Source: Eublepharis macularius (lineage: Eukaryota > Chordata > Lepidosauria > Squamata > Eublepharidae). From it: DNA of 64,000 nucleotides. How positions within the stretch are numbered: position 1 is the first letter of the stretch; each line of letters begins with the position of its first letter. The notes under the pieces were generated by a model. The model made no database searches and was not told the DNA's origin. It saw only the letters and a program-made list of their open reading frames with translations. Below are positions 21,848 to 32,940 of the stretch, piece by piece. The position numbers and the translations under genes were made by a program. The stretch covers positions 9,754,001-9,818,000 of the forward strand of contig NC_072801.1 of assembly GCF_028583425.1 (NCBI RefSeq). Reading direction: 5' to 3'.

Positions 21848-22091
21848 CAGGGCTTTTTTTCAGGGGGAACGCGGGGGAATGGAGTTCGGGAACCTCTTGA
21901 AAATGGTCACATGGCTGGTGGCCCCGCCCCCTGGTCTCCAGACAGAGGGGGGTTGAGATTGTCGGCGCGGAGGGCTATCTCAACTCCCCTCTGTCTGGAG
22001 ATCAGGGGGCGGGGCCACCAGCCATGTGACCATTTTCTCCGAGGGCAACCCACTGAGTTCCGCCACCTCTTTCACCAGAAAAAAAGCCCTG
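21848..22091. mobile_element. hAT-like MITE (CAGGGCTTTTTTTC family)
   Basis: Perfect 8-bp duplication TATTTTTC (21840-21847 and 22092-22099). Terminal CAGGGCTTTTTTTC at both ends. The interior is a palindrome around TCTCCAGACAGAGGGG. Confidence 0.92.
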
Positions 22092-22099
22092 TATTTTTC

Positions 22100-22594
22100 T
22101 AACTTTCAATATGAACAGCTTAATAACCCCAAGGTCAACTGCAAAAACAACAAATCAAAACAATTGCAACAGATAAATAACAAGGAAACAGTTCCAGCAG
22201 CAGAGCCGACATTAAACAGAGTAATTTAATAGCCGCTTTTTTTTTCATCCTTTGGAAACAAAACAATGTAGCGGCAGATAAAACTCCCATGTGCCGTTTT
22301 AAAACCAGATCAAGAGAGCTGCATATTGGGAGAATGAACCAGCCCCAATAAACTAGGAATTAAAAGCTTGGGAAAATAGTAATGTTTTAAAATGGGTATC
22401 TAAATATTATTAAGGAAAGCACCACATTTACAGAAGCAAGGAGGGCATTAGGGAAATAGAAGTGGGGGCCGTCAAGGACTTGAGGAGGGCATCTAATTTT
22501 GCCCTCCCCCACAATTTTCTCTTTCTCTTCTCTGAAAGCCACCCTCATAGCCTCTCCCCCTTCCCTGCTTCCTTCTCTCCTTCCCACCCACTAG
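22100..22594. other. Unassigned DNA
   Basis: Nothing recognised. Confidence 0.5.
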
Positions 22595-23058
22595 CAGTGG
22601 CATAGCGTAGGTTAAGAGAGCCCCAGGCAAGGCAAGTACCCTGCCTTTTCTTTTTTGATCTCCCACGCTCCCGGGCCTGCGTGATGATGTCACTTTCGGT
22701 GATGTCATTGCACAGGACATGGCCGCCCCCCTCCGCAGCAGCTGCCTACCCTGCCACGGCCCACTGGTCTGCTGCGGGAAGGCCCGCTTGGCGCCCAGCG
22801 AGCCAGCCACCCCGTCAGCACACAGGCGGTGCGGGCAGCCTCCCCAAGGGCGTCGCACAGCCACCCGCACCGCCTCAGCTGCCTGCACCACTGTAGCCAG
22901 CTTGGCCCACTGCAGGAATGCCGGCTTGGCGCCCAGCAAGCCTGCCGCTCCTTCAACACGCAGGCGCCTCCCCAAGGGTGCGGTGCAGTCTCTTGCGCCC
23001 CTACGAATTTTCCTCCCAGGGCAACTGCCCCTCTGGCCCTTCCCATGCTACGCCACTG
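22595..23058. mobile_element. hAT-like MITE (CAGTGGCGTAGC family), GC-rich
   Basis: 464 bp with inverted ends CAGTGGCATAGCGTAGG and CAGTGGCGTAGCATGGG (other strand). Flanks CCCACTAG / CTCACCAG agree at 6 of 8. The interior holds a GC-rich inverted repeat (TTGGCGCCCAGCGAGCC versus TTGGCGCCCAGCAAGCC, tandem). The open frames on both strands are low-complexity and not genes. Confidence 0.7.
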
Positions 23059-23257
23059 CTCACCAGCCAACCTCCCTTTGTCTGTCTTCAGCTTTCCCTC
23101 CTTCCCTCCCCTGGCAGGCTCACCCTCATGCTGTTACTCTTTCCCTCCTCCTAGCAGCCCCCCTATCTTCACCTTTCCCTGCTTTTCCCCTCCTTCTTGC
23201 CAACTCACCAACCAAACAAGCTTCTATCTGCCCCCCCCCATCTTCTGCTAAATTTCT

Positions 23258-23352
23258 TATTTATTTATTTCATTTGGTCCCCACTTTTCTCCACAGTGGG
23301 CTTACATCATTCTCCTCTCCTCCATTTTTCCTCACAACAACCTTTTGAGGTA
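23258..23352 (-). mobile_element. SINE tail remnant with ATTT run
   Basis: TTATTTATTTATTTCATTTG, CCACTTTTCTCCACAGTGG and CTCACAACAACCTTTTGAGG. A reversed SINE tail of the kind also at 29412 and 49025. Confidence 0.55.
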
Positions 23353-23528
23353 CAGAAGGCATTTTTTTCTTAAAGAAAAGGCCTTGCTTCTGTTATGGGG
23401 GGGTGGGCTAACCCCACTTCTCCCCCATATATCAGATTTTCCTCCAAAGTTGTCCAGTGTGTGGCTTTTTAGAGTTTAAGGATCTGTCTTGCCTATTCAT
23501 GGCTCCAATCTCTGGATTTAGGTTATCT

Positions 23529-23760
23529 CAGGGCTTTTTTTCTGGGAAAAGAGGTGGCGGAACTCAGTGGGTTGCCCTTGGAGAAAATGGTCACATGGCT
23601 GGTGGCCCCGCCCCCTGATCTCCAGACAGAGGGGAGTTTAGATTGGCAATCTCAACTCCCCTCTGTCTGGAGATCAGGGGGTGGGGCCACCGACCACGTG
23701 ACCATTTTCAAGAGGTTCCGGAACTCTGTTCCACCGCGTTCCTGCTGAAAAAAAGCCCTG
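23529..23760. mobile_element. hAT-like MITE (CAGGGCTTTTTTTC family)
   Basis: 232 bp, perfect 8-bp duplication GGTTATCT (23521-23528 and 23761-23768), same termini and palindromic core as 21848-22091, but in inverse orientation relative to the asymmetric arms. Confidence 0.93.
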
Positions 23761-23793
23761 GGTTATCTACTGATTTAGCCCTGTGACGAGTTA

Positions 23794-24037
23794 GATAATA
23801 ATATTTGATTTATATACCGCCCTTCAGGACAACTTAACACCCACTCAGAGTGGTTTACAAAGTATGTCATTATTATCCCCACAACAATAGTCACCCTGTG
23901 AGGTGGGTGGGGCTGAGGGAGCTCTAAGAGAGCTGTGACTGACCCAAGGTTGCCTAGCAGGCTTCAAGCAGACGAGTGGGGAATCAAACCCAGTTTTCCA
24001 GATTAGAAGCCGCTCTTAAGCACTACACCAAACTGGC
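23794..24037 (-). mobile_element. tRNA-derived SINE
   Basis: Minus-strand copy of the 16370 family, tail at left (TTTGATTTATATACCGCC), head at right (CACTACACCAAACTGGC). It begins 26 bp after a hAT MITE duplication. Confidence 0.88.
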
Positions 24038-24783
24038 ACTCATTGATGAGTGCCAGTTTGATACATGAATGATGGTGCTGCTGTTGCTATCACACAGAAA
24101 GGCACGGGTCCTAGTAGCCACCCACCTCCACTCACTGAATGGAGACATACTAAGCAGGGCCTCCATGTGACTATGGAATGAATTCCCCAATTGATACCAG
24201 CTCTGAAAAGTCTTGCCTTTCTGATAACAGAGCATGCATTTTCTGTTCTTTTTACTCAGCTATCTAGCCATCTGTCCTGTGATCAGTTAGGGAGGGAGAA
24301 GCGGTACTAAATGCTAGAAGTCAGAACTGCAGTCCTGTCTACACCAGCTCCTTATCAGAGCCACGATGCCTCTGCAAACACAAAGCAAGACTCAAATTGA
24401 TTCAGCACAATCGATATGAGACCAAACGGTGTCTGCGCGGCCAATAATTTGTTAATTTAAATGCATCAAATGACTAGTTCCAGAGTGCAATTCACTTCAT
24501 TATGTAATGGCTGGAAGAGAGGGCAGGAGAATATTCAGAAGAGCCTGCATGAGCAGAGCAATTGATGTGCTAATTCTACCACCCTGTTGCTCCTAATGTT
24601 GTGTTTGAAAGCCATTGCAGGTGTTACAGCAGCTCCCTTAGGGTGGAACTGATTGTTGTAAGACAAGCTAATCTGTCCCTACTGAGTGTTTTTACTTTCT
24701 CCCTGGTAGCAGCTATACCACAATAAGAGACACAACGTTATTGCAGTTTGCATTCCACCAACCTCACCTAATTGCAGGGCTGC
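24038..24783. other. Unassigned, possibly single-copy DNA
   Basis: No coding signal. The stretch 24400-24530 has ATTTAAATGCATCAAATGAC and similar low-repeat sequence. Confidence 0.5.
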
Positions 24784-24796
24784 CCATAGAGTTTAG

Positions 24797-24994
24797 TAGC
24801 ACCTTTAAGACTAACCAATTTTATTGTAGCATAAGCTTTTGAGAATCAAGTTCTCTTCGTCAGATGCATGATACAGAGACTGGTCAAATACATAAGAGGA
24901 GGGAGGAGAAGGGGAGGAGAGAGAAGAGGCAATTAGGGGGGGAGGGGGAAGGAGCTACCACAGACTAACACGGCTAACTCCTCTGCATCTATGA
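24797..24994. mobile_element. Penelope-like tail insertion
   Basis: 198 bp flanked by CCATAGAGTTTAG (24784-24796 and 24995-25007). The left part is an inverted tail (GTAGCACCTTTAAGACTAAC, ATAAGCTTTTGAGAA); the right ends CACAGACTAACACGGCTAAC, reading forward. A purine-rich stretch lies between. Confidence 0.65.
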
Positions 24995-25090
24995 CCATAG
25001 AGTTTAGGGGACCTGGGGCAGGTGTGACATGGGAGGCGCTTCAGTTGCCCCCTCCCCCAAAGACTCACGGGTACAAAGCTAGTGTGTATG

Positions 25091-25302
25091 TAAAGTGCCG
25101 TTAAGTCACAGCCAACTTACTGCAACCCTTGCTGGGGTTTTCCAGGCAAGAGACAAAACAGAGGTGGTTTGCCATTGCCTGCCTCTGCCTAGCAACCCTG
25201 GACTTCCTGGGTGATCTTCCATCAAAGTACTAACCAGGACTGGCCCTGCTTAGCTTCCAAGACCTGAAAAGATTGGATTAGCCTGGACCATCCAAGTCAG
25301 GG
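25091..25302 (-). mobile_element. 5S-rRNA-derived SINE
   Basis: Minus-strand copy: TTAAGTCACAGCCAACTTA, GAGGTGGTTTGCCATTGCC, AAGTACTAACCAGGACTGGC, CCCTGCTTAGCTTCCAAGA. It preserves more of the 5S head (to CCATCCAAGTCAGG) than the 10180 copy. Confidence 0.85.
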
Positions 25303-25324
25303 CACAAAGTTGGGGTAATCTAGC

Positions 25325-25446
25325 ATCTGACGAAGAGACCTGTGGTTCTCGAAAGCTTATGCTACAATAAAGTTGGTTAGTCTTAAAGGTGCTACTGGAC
25401 TCTTTACTATTTTGCAACTACAGACTCACATGGCTAACTCTTCTGG
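25325..25446 (+). mobile_element. Penelope-like tail
   Basis: One forward tail: CATCTGACGAAGAGACC, TTCTCGAAAGCTTATGC, AATAAAGTTGGTTAGTC, GGTGCTACTGGACTC, then ACAGACTCACATGGCTAAC. Confidence 0.65.
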
Positions 25447-25639
25447 ATAGATTGTAACTGTGACTGACAATAGCTCATATCGAATTTTGTTAGTCTTTAA
25501 GAAGCAACCAGACTTGTTTTATTTCACCCCTATCACAGCCCAGATGCCCAAATGCAGAGGCAATGGGGAAAATTTGTGACCACCCCAGCTTTGTCCCCTG
25601 ACTTGGATGGTCCGGGCTATTTCATAGATCCAGAGAAGC

Positions 25640-25815
25640 ATGAATCTGACAAAGAGAGCTGTGGTTCTCGAAAGCTTACGCTACAATAAAGTTGGTTAGT
25701 CTTAATGGTGCTACTGGACTCTAGTTTCCACCTACGACTCCCAAAGCTCATATTGAAATAAAGGTTGTTAGTCTTTAAGCTGACAACTAACACAGCTAAC
25801 CCCTTGCAATAGAAG
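25640..25815 (+). mobile_element. Penelope-like tail, partial with second diverged unit
   Basis: AATCTGACAAAGAGAGCTG, TTCTCGAAAGCTTACGC and AATAAAGTTGGTTAGTC are followed by a diverged second unit (GCTCATATTGAAATAAAGG, TGTTAGTCTTTAAG, CTAACACAGCTAACC). A similar diverged scrap lies at about 25470-25525. Confidence 0.55.
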
Positions 25816-26848
25816 TGAACAGTCATTCCTGTTATGGGATCGCTTCAGTTAACACCTGAACCAGCACTCACTGTGAGGCCCACATCCTCCTACGTGATAG
25901 CTGAGTGCAAATAATGCAGTGAAGTTACGCTGTGCTGATTAAAGAGGCAAAAAGTTTATTTGAGGAAATACATGCTTGAGAGTAAAGAGAGAGAGAGATC
26001 CTTGCTATCTGACTACATCTTGCAGAGAGAGAGAAGAAGTGTGGCAGGAGAGAGAAGAAGCAGGATATTGCCCTGTTTAGCCCAATAGGAGACAAGTCAA
26101 GCAAATGACCCCCAGGAATCAAGAGAGATGCTGCTCTCACTGTCCTAACTAAGTGGTCCTTGCTGTCCCCTGCATGGGAGGCTCTTCTTCCTTCTTGCTG
26201 CTGCAGTACACCAGACATTGCTATTTCCAACACTATGAAGAATAAGTTATTAGCCTCTAAACAACAATCAGTTGTTTCCTCTCCATACGCAGAGCTGTTG
26301 GCTTGGCATTCCTTGTTTGGTGGGGCTGACACATTTCCAGGGAGGAAAGGCATTCAAGAAATTAATCAAGAATCGGGAGTTTCTTTATGACCAAAGGGAA
26401 CATCTATAAGTAACTGCATCTCTGTGCATTTTAACGTCTCCATGAAATGTAGGAGCCTCAGAAGATTCTTTTTTTTAATGATCCATACCCGGTCTTGCAG
26501 TTAGTGATTTCAGACTATGATTTTTAAAAAGCTCTTTTTCAAGCTGCTTTTAGAGATATTTATTATTTCATCCTGATTTAATTTGATGTGTTTTTTTATT
26601 GCTGCTACTAACCATTGGTTATGCCTTGCCTTTGATTTGTTTTCCCCCATTCATTTTTATTACATTGTTGTTTTATTGTTTATATTGCAGGCCACTTCAG
26701 ATTTAGAGAAAGGCAGAATTATCCATATTTGAAATAACGGCACTGTACTAATTTCCCAACTGTCCTCTTTCCAAAGGCTGCATCTCAAGGAAGTAAAGGC
26801 TGCTGAATGTTCAACTGTTCTACCAACTCTCTGAACCAGATGTGGGAG
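25816..26848. other. Unassigned DNA
   Basis: A 142-codon minus frame at 25925-26353 has no recognised domain. An AG run is at 25986-26030. Confidence 0.5.
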
Positions 26849-27148
26849 CAGGGCTTTTTTTCAGCTGGAATGTGGTGGAATGGAGTTCCGGCACTTCTTG
26901 AAAACAGTCACATGGCTGGTGGCCCCGCCCCCTGATCTCCAGACAGAGGGGAGTTGAGATCGCCCTCCACGCCAGTGTCCCCTCCCTCCCTGTGGTTCTC
27001 AAAAGCTTATGCTACAATAAAGTTAGTTAGTCTTAACTAACTCCCCTCTGTCTGGAGATCAGGGGGTGGGGCCACCAGCCATGTGACCATTTTCTCTGAG
27101 GGCAACCCACTGAGTTCCACCACCTCTTTTCCCAGAAAAAAAGCCCTG
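26849..27148. mobile_element. hAT-like MITE (CAGGGCTTTTTTTC family) with internal foreign piece
   Basis: Flanks TGTGGGAG / TGTGTGAG match at 7 of 8 positions. The middle is interrupted by about 50 bp of Penelope-like tail (26990-27040). Confidence 0.88.
26990..27042 (+). mobile_element. Penelope-like tail scrap inside a hAT MITE
   Basis: TGTGGTTCTCAAAAGCTTAT through AGTTAGTTAGTCTTAACTAA, embedded between the two arms of the MITE at 26849-27148. Confidence 0.6.
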
Positions 27149-27463
27149 TGTGTGAGGTTTACATAACTGTTAAACACCTGTACGTTTTTAAGAAAAGGAA
27201 GCTGTTCTGTTTGTTTGACTAACATTCTGCAGAATATCTTAGAGAAGGGTGGGAAACAGCAGATCAAATGAATACCGTAAAGAGATTTCAGCTTTGTGGA
27301 ATAGCAGAGTGTGTGGCTCCAGCAGTAATTTTCAGTGTTACCAGAATACAAGATTGTGTATGTACGGCAAGCACATAAGACTGTAAGCAGCTATATAGAT
27401 CCACAACAGAACCCAAAAAAAGTCTTTAAGAAAAATTAGGATCAACCAAAACCAAAACTAAAA

Positions 27464-27712
27464 ATGACAACAAAAGTCGATTTATATACCACTCTTCAGG
27501 ACAACTTAATGCCACACTCAGAGCAGTTTACAAAGTGTGTTGTTATTATCTTCACAACAATCACCCTGGAAGGTAAGTGGAGCTGAGAGAGCTCTGAAAG
27601 AGCTGTGACGGAACCAAGGTCACCCAGCTGGCTTCAAGTGGAGGAGTGGGGAATCAAACCCAGTTCCCCAGATTAGAGTCCTGCCTCTCTTAACCACTAC
27701 ACCAAACTGGCT
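27464..27712 (-). mobile_element. tRNA-derived SINE
   Basis: Minus-strand copy of the 16370 family. TCGATTTATATACCAC to CCACTACACCAAACTGGC; full-length. Confidence 0.88.
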
Positions 27713-28683
27713 TAAGAAATAGTGGGCACAATTGCCATGGATCTATCCCAGTAGCAGCAGGACTTTCCTCCAGCCCTTCTGCTGGGCCAGGAGCTCCCAT
27801 ACTGTTGTGCTGGAGTAAAGCTCCTTCCTTTGGAGAATGGATCCATGAGGTGCAACCCGAAGGACTCAAGAGTGTCCTTATTTTCTGAAATGTTGTGAAG
27901 TATGCAGTCTGAGGTGGCATGGGCCCGTGCTGCCCAGCACATTCAGAATGTCTGAGCTCCCACTTCAAGACAAGGTGGGCCCAATTCCCACACGTTGCTT
28001 GTCTGCAAAGTTCAATATCCCCTCCCTGGCCTTGAGGATTCCATCTGGCACTTGCTGCATACATCTGAGGGCTGTCAGCAGCTGCCACACAGCCAGCCAT
28101 CAAAACACACAGGGCAGCTGCCACTGGCACCACGCGAACGAAACCCCCTGGGAAACTTCCGACACACTTGGCTCCCTCTCCGACACTCCAGGAGACAGCA
28201 AAGCGTGTGCTGTGATCTCTATTATGCCCACTCTTTACCGGATTATTCATTAGGAATCCTCATCTCAGAGCCTCAAAAGTCTCATTAAAAAAACCTCTTG
28301 TATTAGGGGGAGAAGGAAGAGAATTCAAGTTTTGCCTTTCCCCCATACTCCCTCCTCTTTCTCTCAACCCCATTTGGTTGCCCTCACCTCTCGTGTATGT
28401 TCAACTATCCCCTTCTCCCATCTGCTGCTTTGCAAAACAGAAAACAAACTTGGTCTTGCCTGCCTCATTTGCTGGCAGTGTGGCTTGCAATCTGCAGAGA
28501 CAGCACAGCTCAGATGCCTGCAGGTTGTGGTCCCTGAAAGTACCTCATGGGGTACTGGATGGAGAAATTGGCTTCCTGAGAATCACTACTTTCTTGTGTT
28601 CCTTATGCAGTCCTTATGGCTGCAAAGCTACATTCAGAAATGTGTGAGCAGTGCCTCCTGCAATCTCCTGGAGCAACTGAATT
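27713..28683. other. Unassigned DNA
   Basis: A 186-codon minus frame (27690-28250) begins at the SINE boundary and shows no recognisable domain. Nothing else seen. Confidence 0.5.
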
Positions 28684-28767
28684 AGAATCATAGAATCATA
28701 GAACTGGAAGGGGCCATACAGACCATCTAGTCCAGCCCCCTGCCCAGTGCAGGATCAGCCTAAAGCT
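28684..28767 (-). mobile_element. CR1 3'-end fragment
   Basis: About 84 bp of the CR1 3' UTR on the minus strand: AATCATAGAATCATAGAAC through GCCCAGTGCAGGATCAGCC. It is a severely 5'-truncated insertion. Confidence 0.9.
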
Positions 28768-29411
28768 GATGAACCCCAGTGCAGACGAAAATTAGATTTT
28801 CATCTGCAAAAAATAACCAGTGCAACTTTCACTGTAGGATTAAAAACTCTGGGTCATTTTTCAATTGACCATGACTCACAACATGCATCTTCCATGCATG
28901 GCCTGTTGATGGAGGGAAACACAAGGCATCATTGGGCAGCCTCCGATCAGTAGCAGGCAGTAGCACCTGCTTTGCACGCTTGGCTTAGGAAGCCCTTCTG
29001 CCTGGTACCTTGGACAGCTCCTCTCTGCCCCTGTAGATACTAGGTTATATAATGGACCTCTTGTCTGATTTGCTGTAAGCCTCAAATATGTTTTGGGAGC
29101 TTGTTCAAAGGAACTAGCAGCACAGCTCTGTCTGCTGCCTGCCTGTTGCAGTCATTTGCTGAGCATAGACTTCCTTTTAAAAAACATTCCAGCTTCTTGG
29201 CACACTCACACAAATGCCCCTTGTGTTCTCACGGTCCACAAATACTGAAAAGGTGGAAGAGAGAAAGCAAGGTATTGATAAAGAGTGGGGCTAGTGTTGG
29301 CCAATCAGATCCTCGTAGGAGGGGCCAAAGAATGAGCCAGGTAAACAATCATAGTTCTAGCTGGCACCCATTGAAGCTTCACACCTTGATATGGAGACAG
29401 AAGCTATTATT
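28768..29411. other. Unassigned DNA
   Basis: Nothing recognised. Confidence 0.5.
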
Positions 29412-29635
29412 TTTTTCTAAATTTTAATTAATTAGTTCCCACTTTCCCCTCCAACAGGGATCTGAAGCATCTTACAACATCATTCTCCCCTTTTCCAATT
29501 TCTCACAACAACCCTGTGAGGTATGCTGGGTTGGTCCAAAATCATCCATCAATTGTCCATGGTAGAGCAGGGATACTAGTCCAGCACTCTGTCTACTGTG
29601 CCACGTGGGCTATGTGGCATGACAGAGCCATTGTG
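29412..29635 (-). mobile_element. SINE remnant
   Basis: GTTCCCACTTTCCCCTCC, CTCACAACAACCCTGTGAGG, then GTCCAGCACTCTGTCTACTG and TGCCACGTGGGC at the head side. Confidence 0.6.
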
Positions 29636-31858
29636 GCCTGTGGTGGTACACATTTAACATTTTGTTTCTGCATTATCTGTCATCAAAACAAGATTTTTGT
29701 CATTATGGTTGCCATGTGACCCTGTTAGCATTTTGCCCAGTCCTACCCAGTGTCCATTTGGGTCAGTAACCAATATAGATGGTGAGCCTTGTTTATTAAA
29801 AAGAAGAAGAAGAAGTTCCTTGTCCCTGTTGATCCAGAGAAAACAACATGAGACGATCTGGTCAAAAGACACTGCCTTTAATCTCACCACAGCTTTTTGT
29901 GACAATTTGGTGCAGGCAAAGCAACAGGGCAATTGCAGCATGCTTCCTTTGCATAATAAGCCAACAATTGGCAAAACATGAAGAATCAGACAGCCCAAAC
30001 TTGGGTAACTAGCATATGGCATCTCTGTTTGTAGTGTTTTACGAACCTGTAAAACCTGTTGGGCCGTCAGCCACTGCAGACCCCAGGGGTGTCAGTGTCT
30101 AAGCTAATGATGGCTTTATTGGGTATGCCACCTTTACTGCCCTGGAAAGTGATGGATGTTCTCCAGCCTCAAAGGACCTTGGTTCAAGGTCACATGCTAT
30201 GAAGATCACAGAGGGAGGATCTTTTATTGCCGCCTTGATAACAGAATGTCAAGCCACAGAAGGAGATGATAGGAAGCTTTAGTGTTGCATTTAATCAATG
30301 CTAGGAGGCTCTTCAGGAAAAATAAAGGATAGTAATGAACAGAAACCTTCGGTGGCAGCAGCAATTGACCTTCAAATGATGTATAACACAAAATGTTAGA
30401 GGGCCATTAATAACGATGAAGTAGAATCACCTAGCAAATAGTCACCTAGCCAGCCGTCTAACAAACAGTCCTCCATAACACTTGCCCAGGAGGTGATCAT
30501 TGCTAGGTGCTAGTGCCTGCCAAGGGTGAAAAATTGCATGCCTGCACATGTCCCTTTGGTTTATCTTGACAGGGTTATTTGTTGCAATCTCCGAATGTTG
30601 CAAGTTGCAAAAAGAAACTGGGTGTGGCTGCACTTCTACCCATTTGGCAGTTGGCACATAGGCATCACGTATAGTCATCATGACCTGCCTCCATCCAATT
30701 CTATTCCTTCTGATGTCCCATCGGTGTGGTGCTTTTCTAACACTCCTGTTTTCACACAAAGGATCACTAGCTGAAGACACAAACAGCTGAAGACAAAGAT
30801 CTATTATGTCCGTAAAACGCAAATTGCAAGCCTCAATCTGCTTCAGAGACCGTGCAGGATAAGGAGAGGAGTTTAACCCTTCAGCCTCCTCTTGATTTTG
30901 CTATTTGGACCCAGGCTACCTGCTTTATTGGTGGAGTTGTTAGAGTGTCCGTTTAAGGCACCTATGGAGGAGATCTGGGTTCAAATTCCCACGCAGACAT
31001 AAGGTTCCCTGGATGACCTTGAACTAGTCGATAAAAGAGGGAAGACCTTTTATGCTGCCTTGGGTTTGTTAAAGGAAGGATGGAATGATAAATGTGCTGG
31101 CTGGGTAGATTTTAAAGAGGAAAAAATGCAGGCTTTTGTATTTTCTCCTTTATAATGATTCAGAGAATCCTAGAGAGCTGGAAGATGGAGCTGAAACTGG
31201 AAGAATTTTAAAACAGATTAAAAAATTCATTCCCCCCCCCCCCACCAAAGCAAAAAGGGGGACAGTCTACTACCAGGTAAAGGCACCAGAGAACTGGAAA
31301 ATTTGGCACTTAAGGAGGGCAGTCCCTAAGGGGCTAATTTTCACCACCCATGGATGACAGCTGTAAAAATCTTATCTTCACCATTCAATTAATTGGCTTC
31401 CTAACTTTGAATTGGTTGGCTTAACGACTCGCATTATAATTGGATTATTTTATCTGGCAGCTAATTAGAATGTTGGTATGAAGCGCATGGCTGGCTGCAG
31501 TGGGCTGGTAAGTCCCTGCTAGGAAGTTGATGAGGGGGGGGGGGGCGTGTCTGAAGGTTTGGCTGGGCTGGCTTCAAAGAGTCGGTGCCTTCTGGCAGTT
31601 GCCAAGGCCTTGGACTTCGAAAGGGCTGCCACTGAAGGCTTCTACAGTGGCTGCTCACTGTCCCTAGTTGCCTGGGGGGGGGGCTTCCTCCTCCTCCTCC
31701 TCCTCCTCCTTACTCCCGCTGCCTGAATGATCAAGTAGACCGCTTCCCCAAAGCTACTCAGACCTTCGCCCGGCAGGAAGGCACAGTGGTGGGGCATGCT
31801 GCATTGGGAGACCCCTGGCTTGACTTGCTGTTTAAGGCCCAGAGCCCAGAGACTAAGA
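29636..31858. other. Unassigned, partly single-copy DNA
   Basis: 30925-31110 may be a decayed tRNA-SINE (TAGAGTGTCCGTTTAAGGC, CTGGGTTCAAATTCCC). 31380-31480 is rich in TAATT words. No gene recognised. Confidence 0.45.
31689..31711. repeat. CTC trinucleotide repeat
   Basis: Seven CTC units after a run of nine or more G. Confidence 0.95.
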
Positions 31859-31947
31859 GTGCTATCCTATGCGGAGTTACTCCAGTCTAAGCCCATTGAC
31901 TTCAATAGGCTTAGACTGGAGTAATTCTGCATAGGATAGCACTGTAA
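31859..31947. repeat. Near-perfect hairpin (foldback MITE)
   Basis: Arms AGTGCTATCCTATGC...AGTCTAAGCCCATTGA and their complement TAGGCTTAGACTGGAGTAA...GCATAGGATAGCACT form a stem of almost 40 bp with a small loop near ACTTCA. The extreme symmetry suggests a recently inserted tiny DNA-transposon derivative. Confidence 0.88.
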
Positions 31948-32535
31948 GTGGTTCAGACAGTGCAGCTCTGCCTCTGGCACTGCGGTGCCAGTTTGAGTAG
32001 ATCAAAGGGAGGCTGGTATCAGGCTGCACATTAGAACTTCTGGAAACAGAAAGAGGGAGGAATACAATAGAAGTCTCCAGGAGTGATTATAAAAAACAGT
32101 ACTTGTGGCTTAATTTGATTGGTCCAAATGAAAGATGGCTTTTGTAGGTATCCCTTTTTCTGAACTGGGGCGCTTGTTGGAGCCAGGTGATGTCTGGGAT
32201 CAGGGCTATTTATCCCTCTGTAATGGGATTTGCCTGTAAGAGATGCCCTCCTGTCTTCTTGCAGAGCATTGAACTGATAAGACACGGAAGCGGCTCTCAT
32301 TGCGTTGCAGAGTGGAGAGCCGTCGCTTCAGCCGTGTGTGACGCCAGCTTTTCTCAGGGCTGGCCTGCGCTTCTGAAGTTCACCCTCTGAGACTCTCCAG
32401 CTCTGTTGAGGCCAATTGGTCACACTCCAGTGAAAACGTTTGCGGGCTTCAAGGCTGGAATGTGCGTCTTTACAGCTCCCTCTGAATGACAGGGTTGTGG
32501 TTTTTCTCCCTTTATTGATTGCACAGGCTGGTGTA
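31948..32535. other. Unassigned DNA
   Basis: Nothing recognised. Confidence 0.5.
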
Positions 32536-32794
32536 AATAAAAACAACAACAACAACATTCGATTTATGTACTATCCTTCAGGACAACTTTATGCCATACT
32601 TAGAGCAGTTTACAAAGTGTGTTGTTGTTATCCTCACAGCAATCACCCTGTGAGGTGGGTGGGGCTGAGAGAGCTCTGAGAGAGCTGTGACCGACCCAAG
32701 GTCACCCTGCTGGCTGCAAGCAGAGGAGTGGGGAATCAAACCCGGTTCTCCAGATTAGAGTCCTGCCACTCTTAACCACTACACCAAATTGGCT
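32536..32794 (-). mobile_element. tRNA-derived SINE
   Basis: Minus-strand copy of the 16370 family with an AAC-repeat tail (ATAAAAACAACAACAACAAC) at its left end. A CR1-like fragment follows 16 bp after its head. Confidence 0.88.
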
Positions 32795-32810
32795 CCAAGT
32801 AGTTCATTAG

Positions 32811-32940
32811 AATCATAGAATCATAGGGTTGGAAGGAAACTTTAGGGTCATCTAGTCCAACCCCCTGCACAATGCAAGAAATTCACAACTACCCACTCAC
32901 CCCACTCCTGCTCCAGAATCCCTAGCCAACTGGCCTGTGG
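32811..32940 (-). mobile_element. CR1-like 3'-end fragment, different subfamily
   Basis: Minus-strand tail AATCATAGAATCATAGGG, then AGGGTCATCTAGTCC, and then a body (ACCCCCTGCACAATGCAAG) unlike the main CR1 family here. It lies directly after a tRNA-SINE copy. Confidence 0.8.

Noticed and set aside
22719-23348. 209-codon Pro/Ala-rich plus frame
   Set aside because: Covers a GC-rich hAT-like MITE and a SINE tail; composition artefact.
27690-28250. 186-codon minus frame as a gene
   Set aside because: Its end lies in a SINE and no domain can be recognised.
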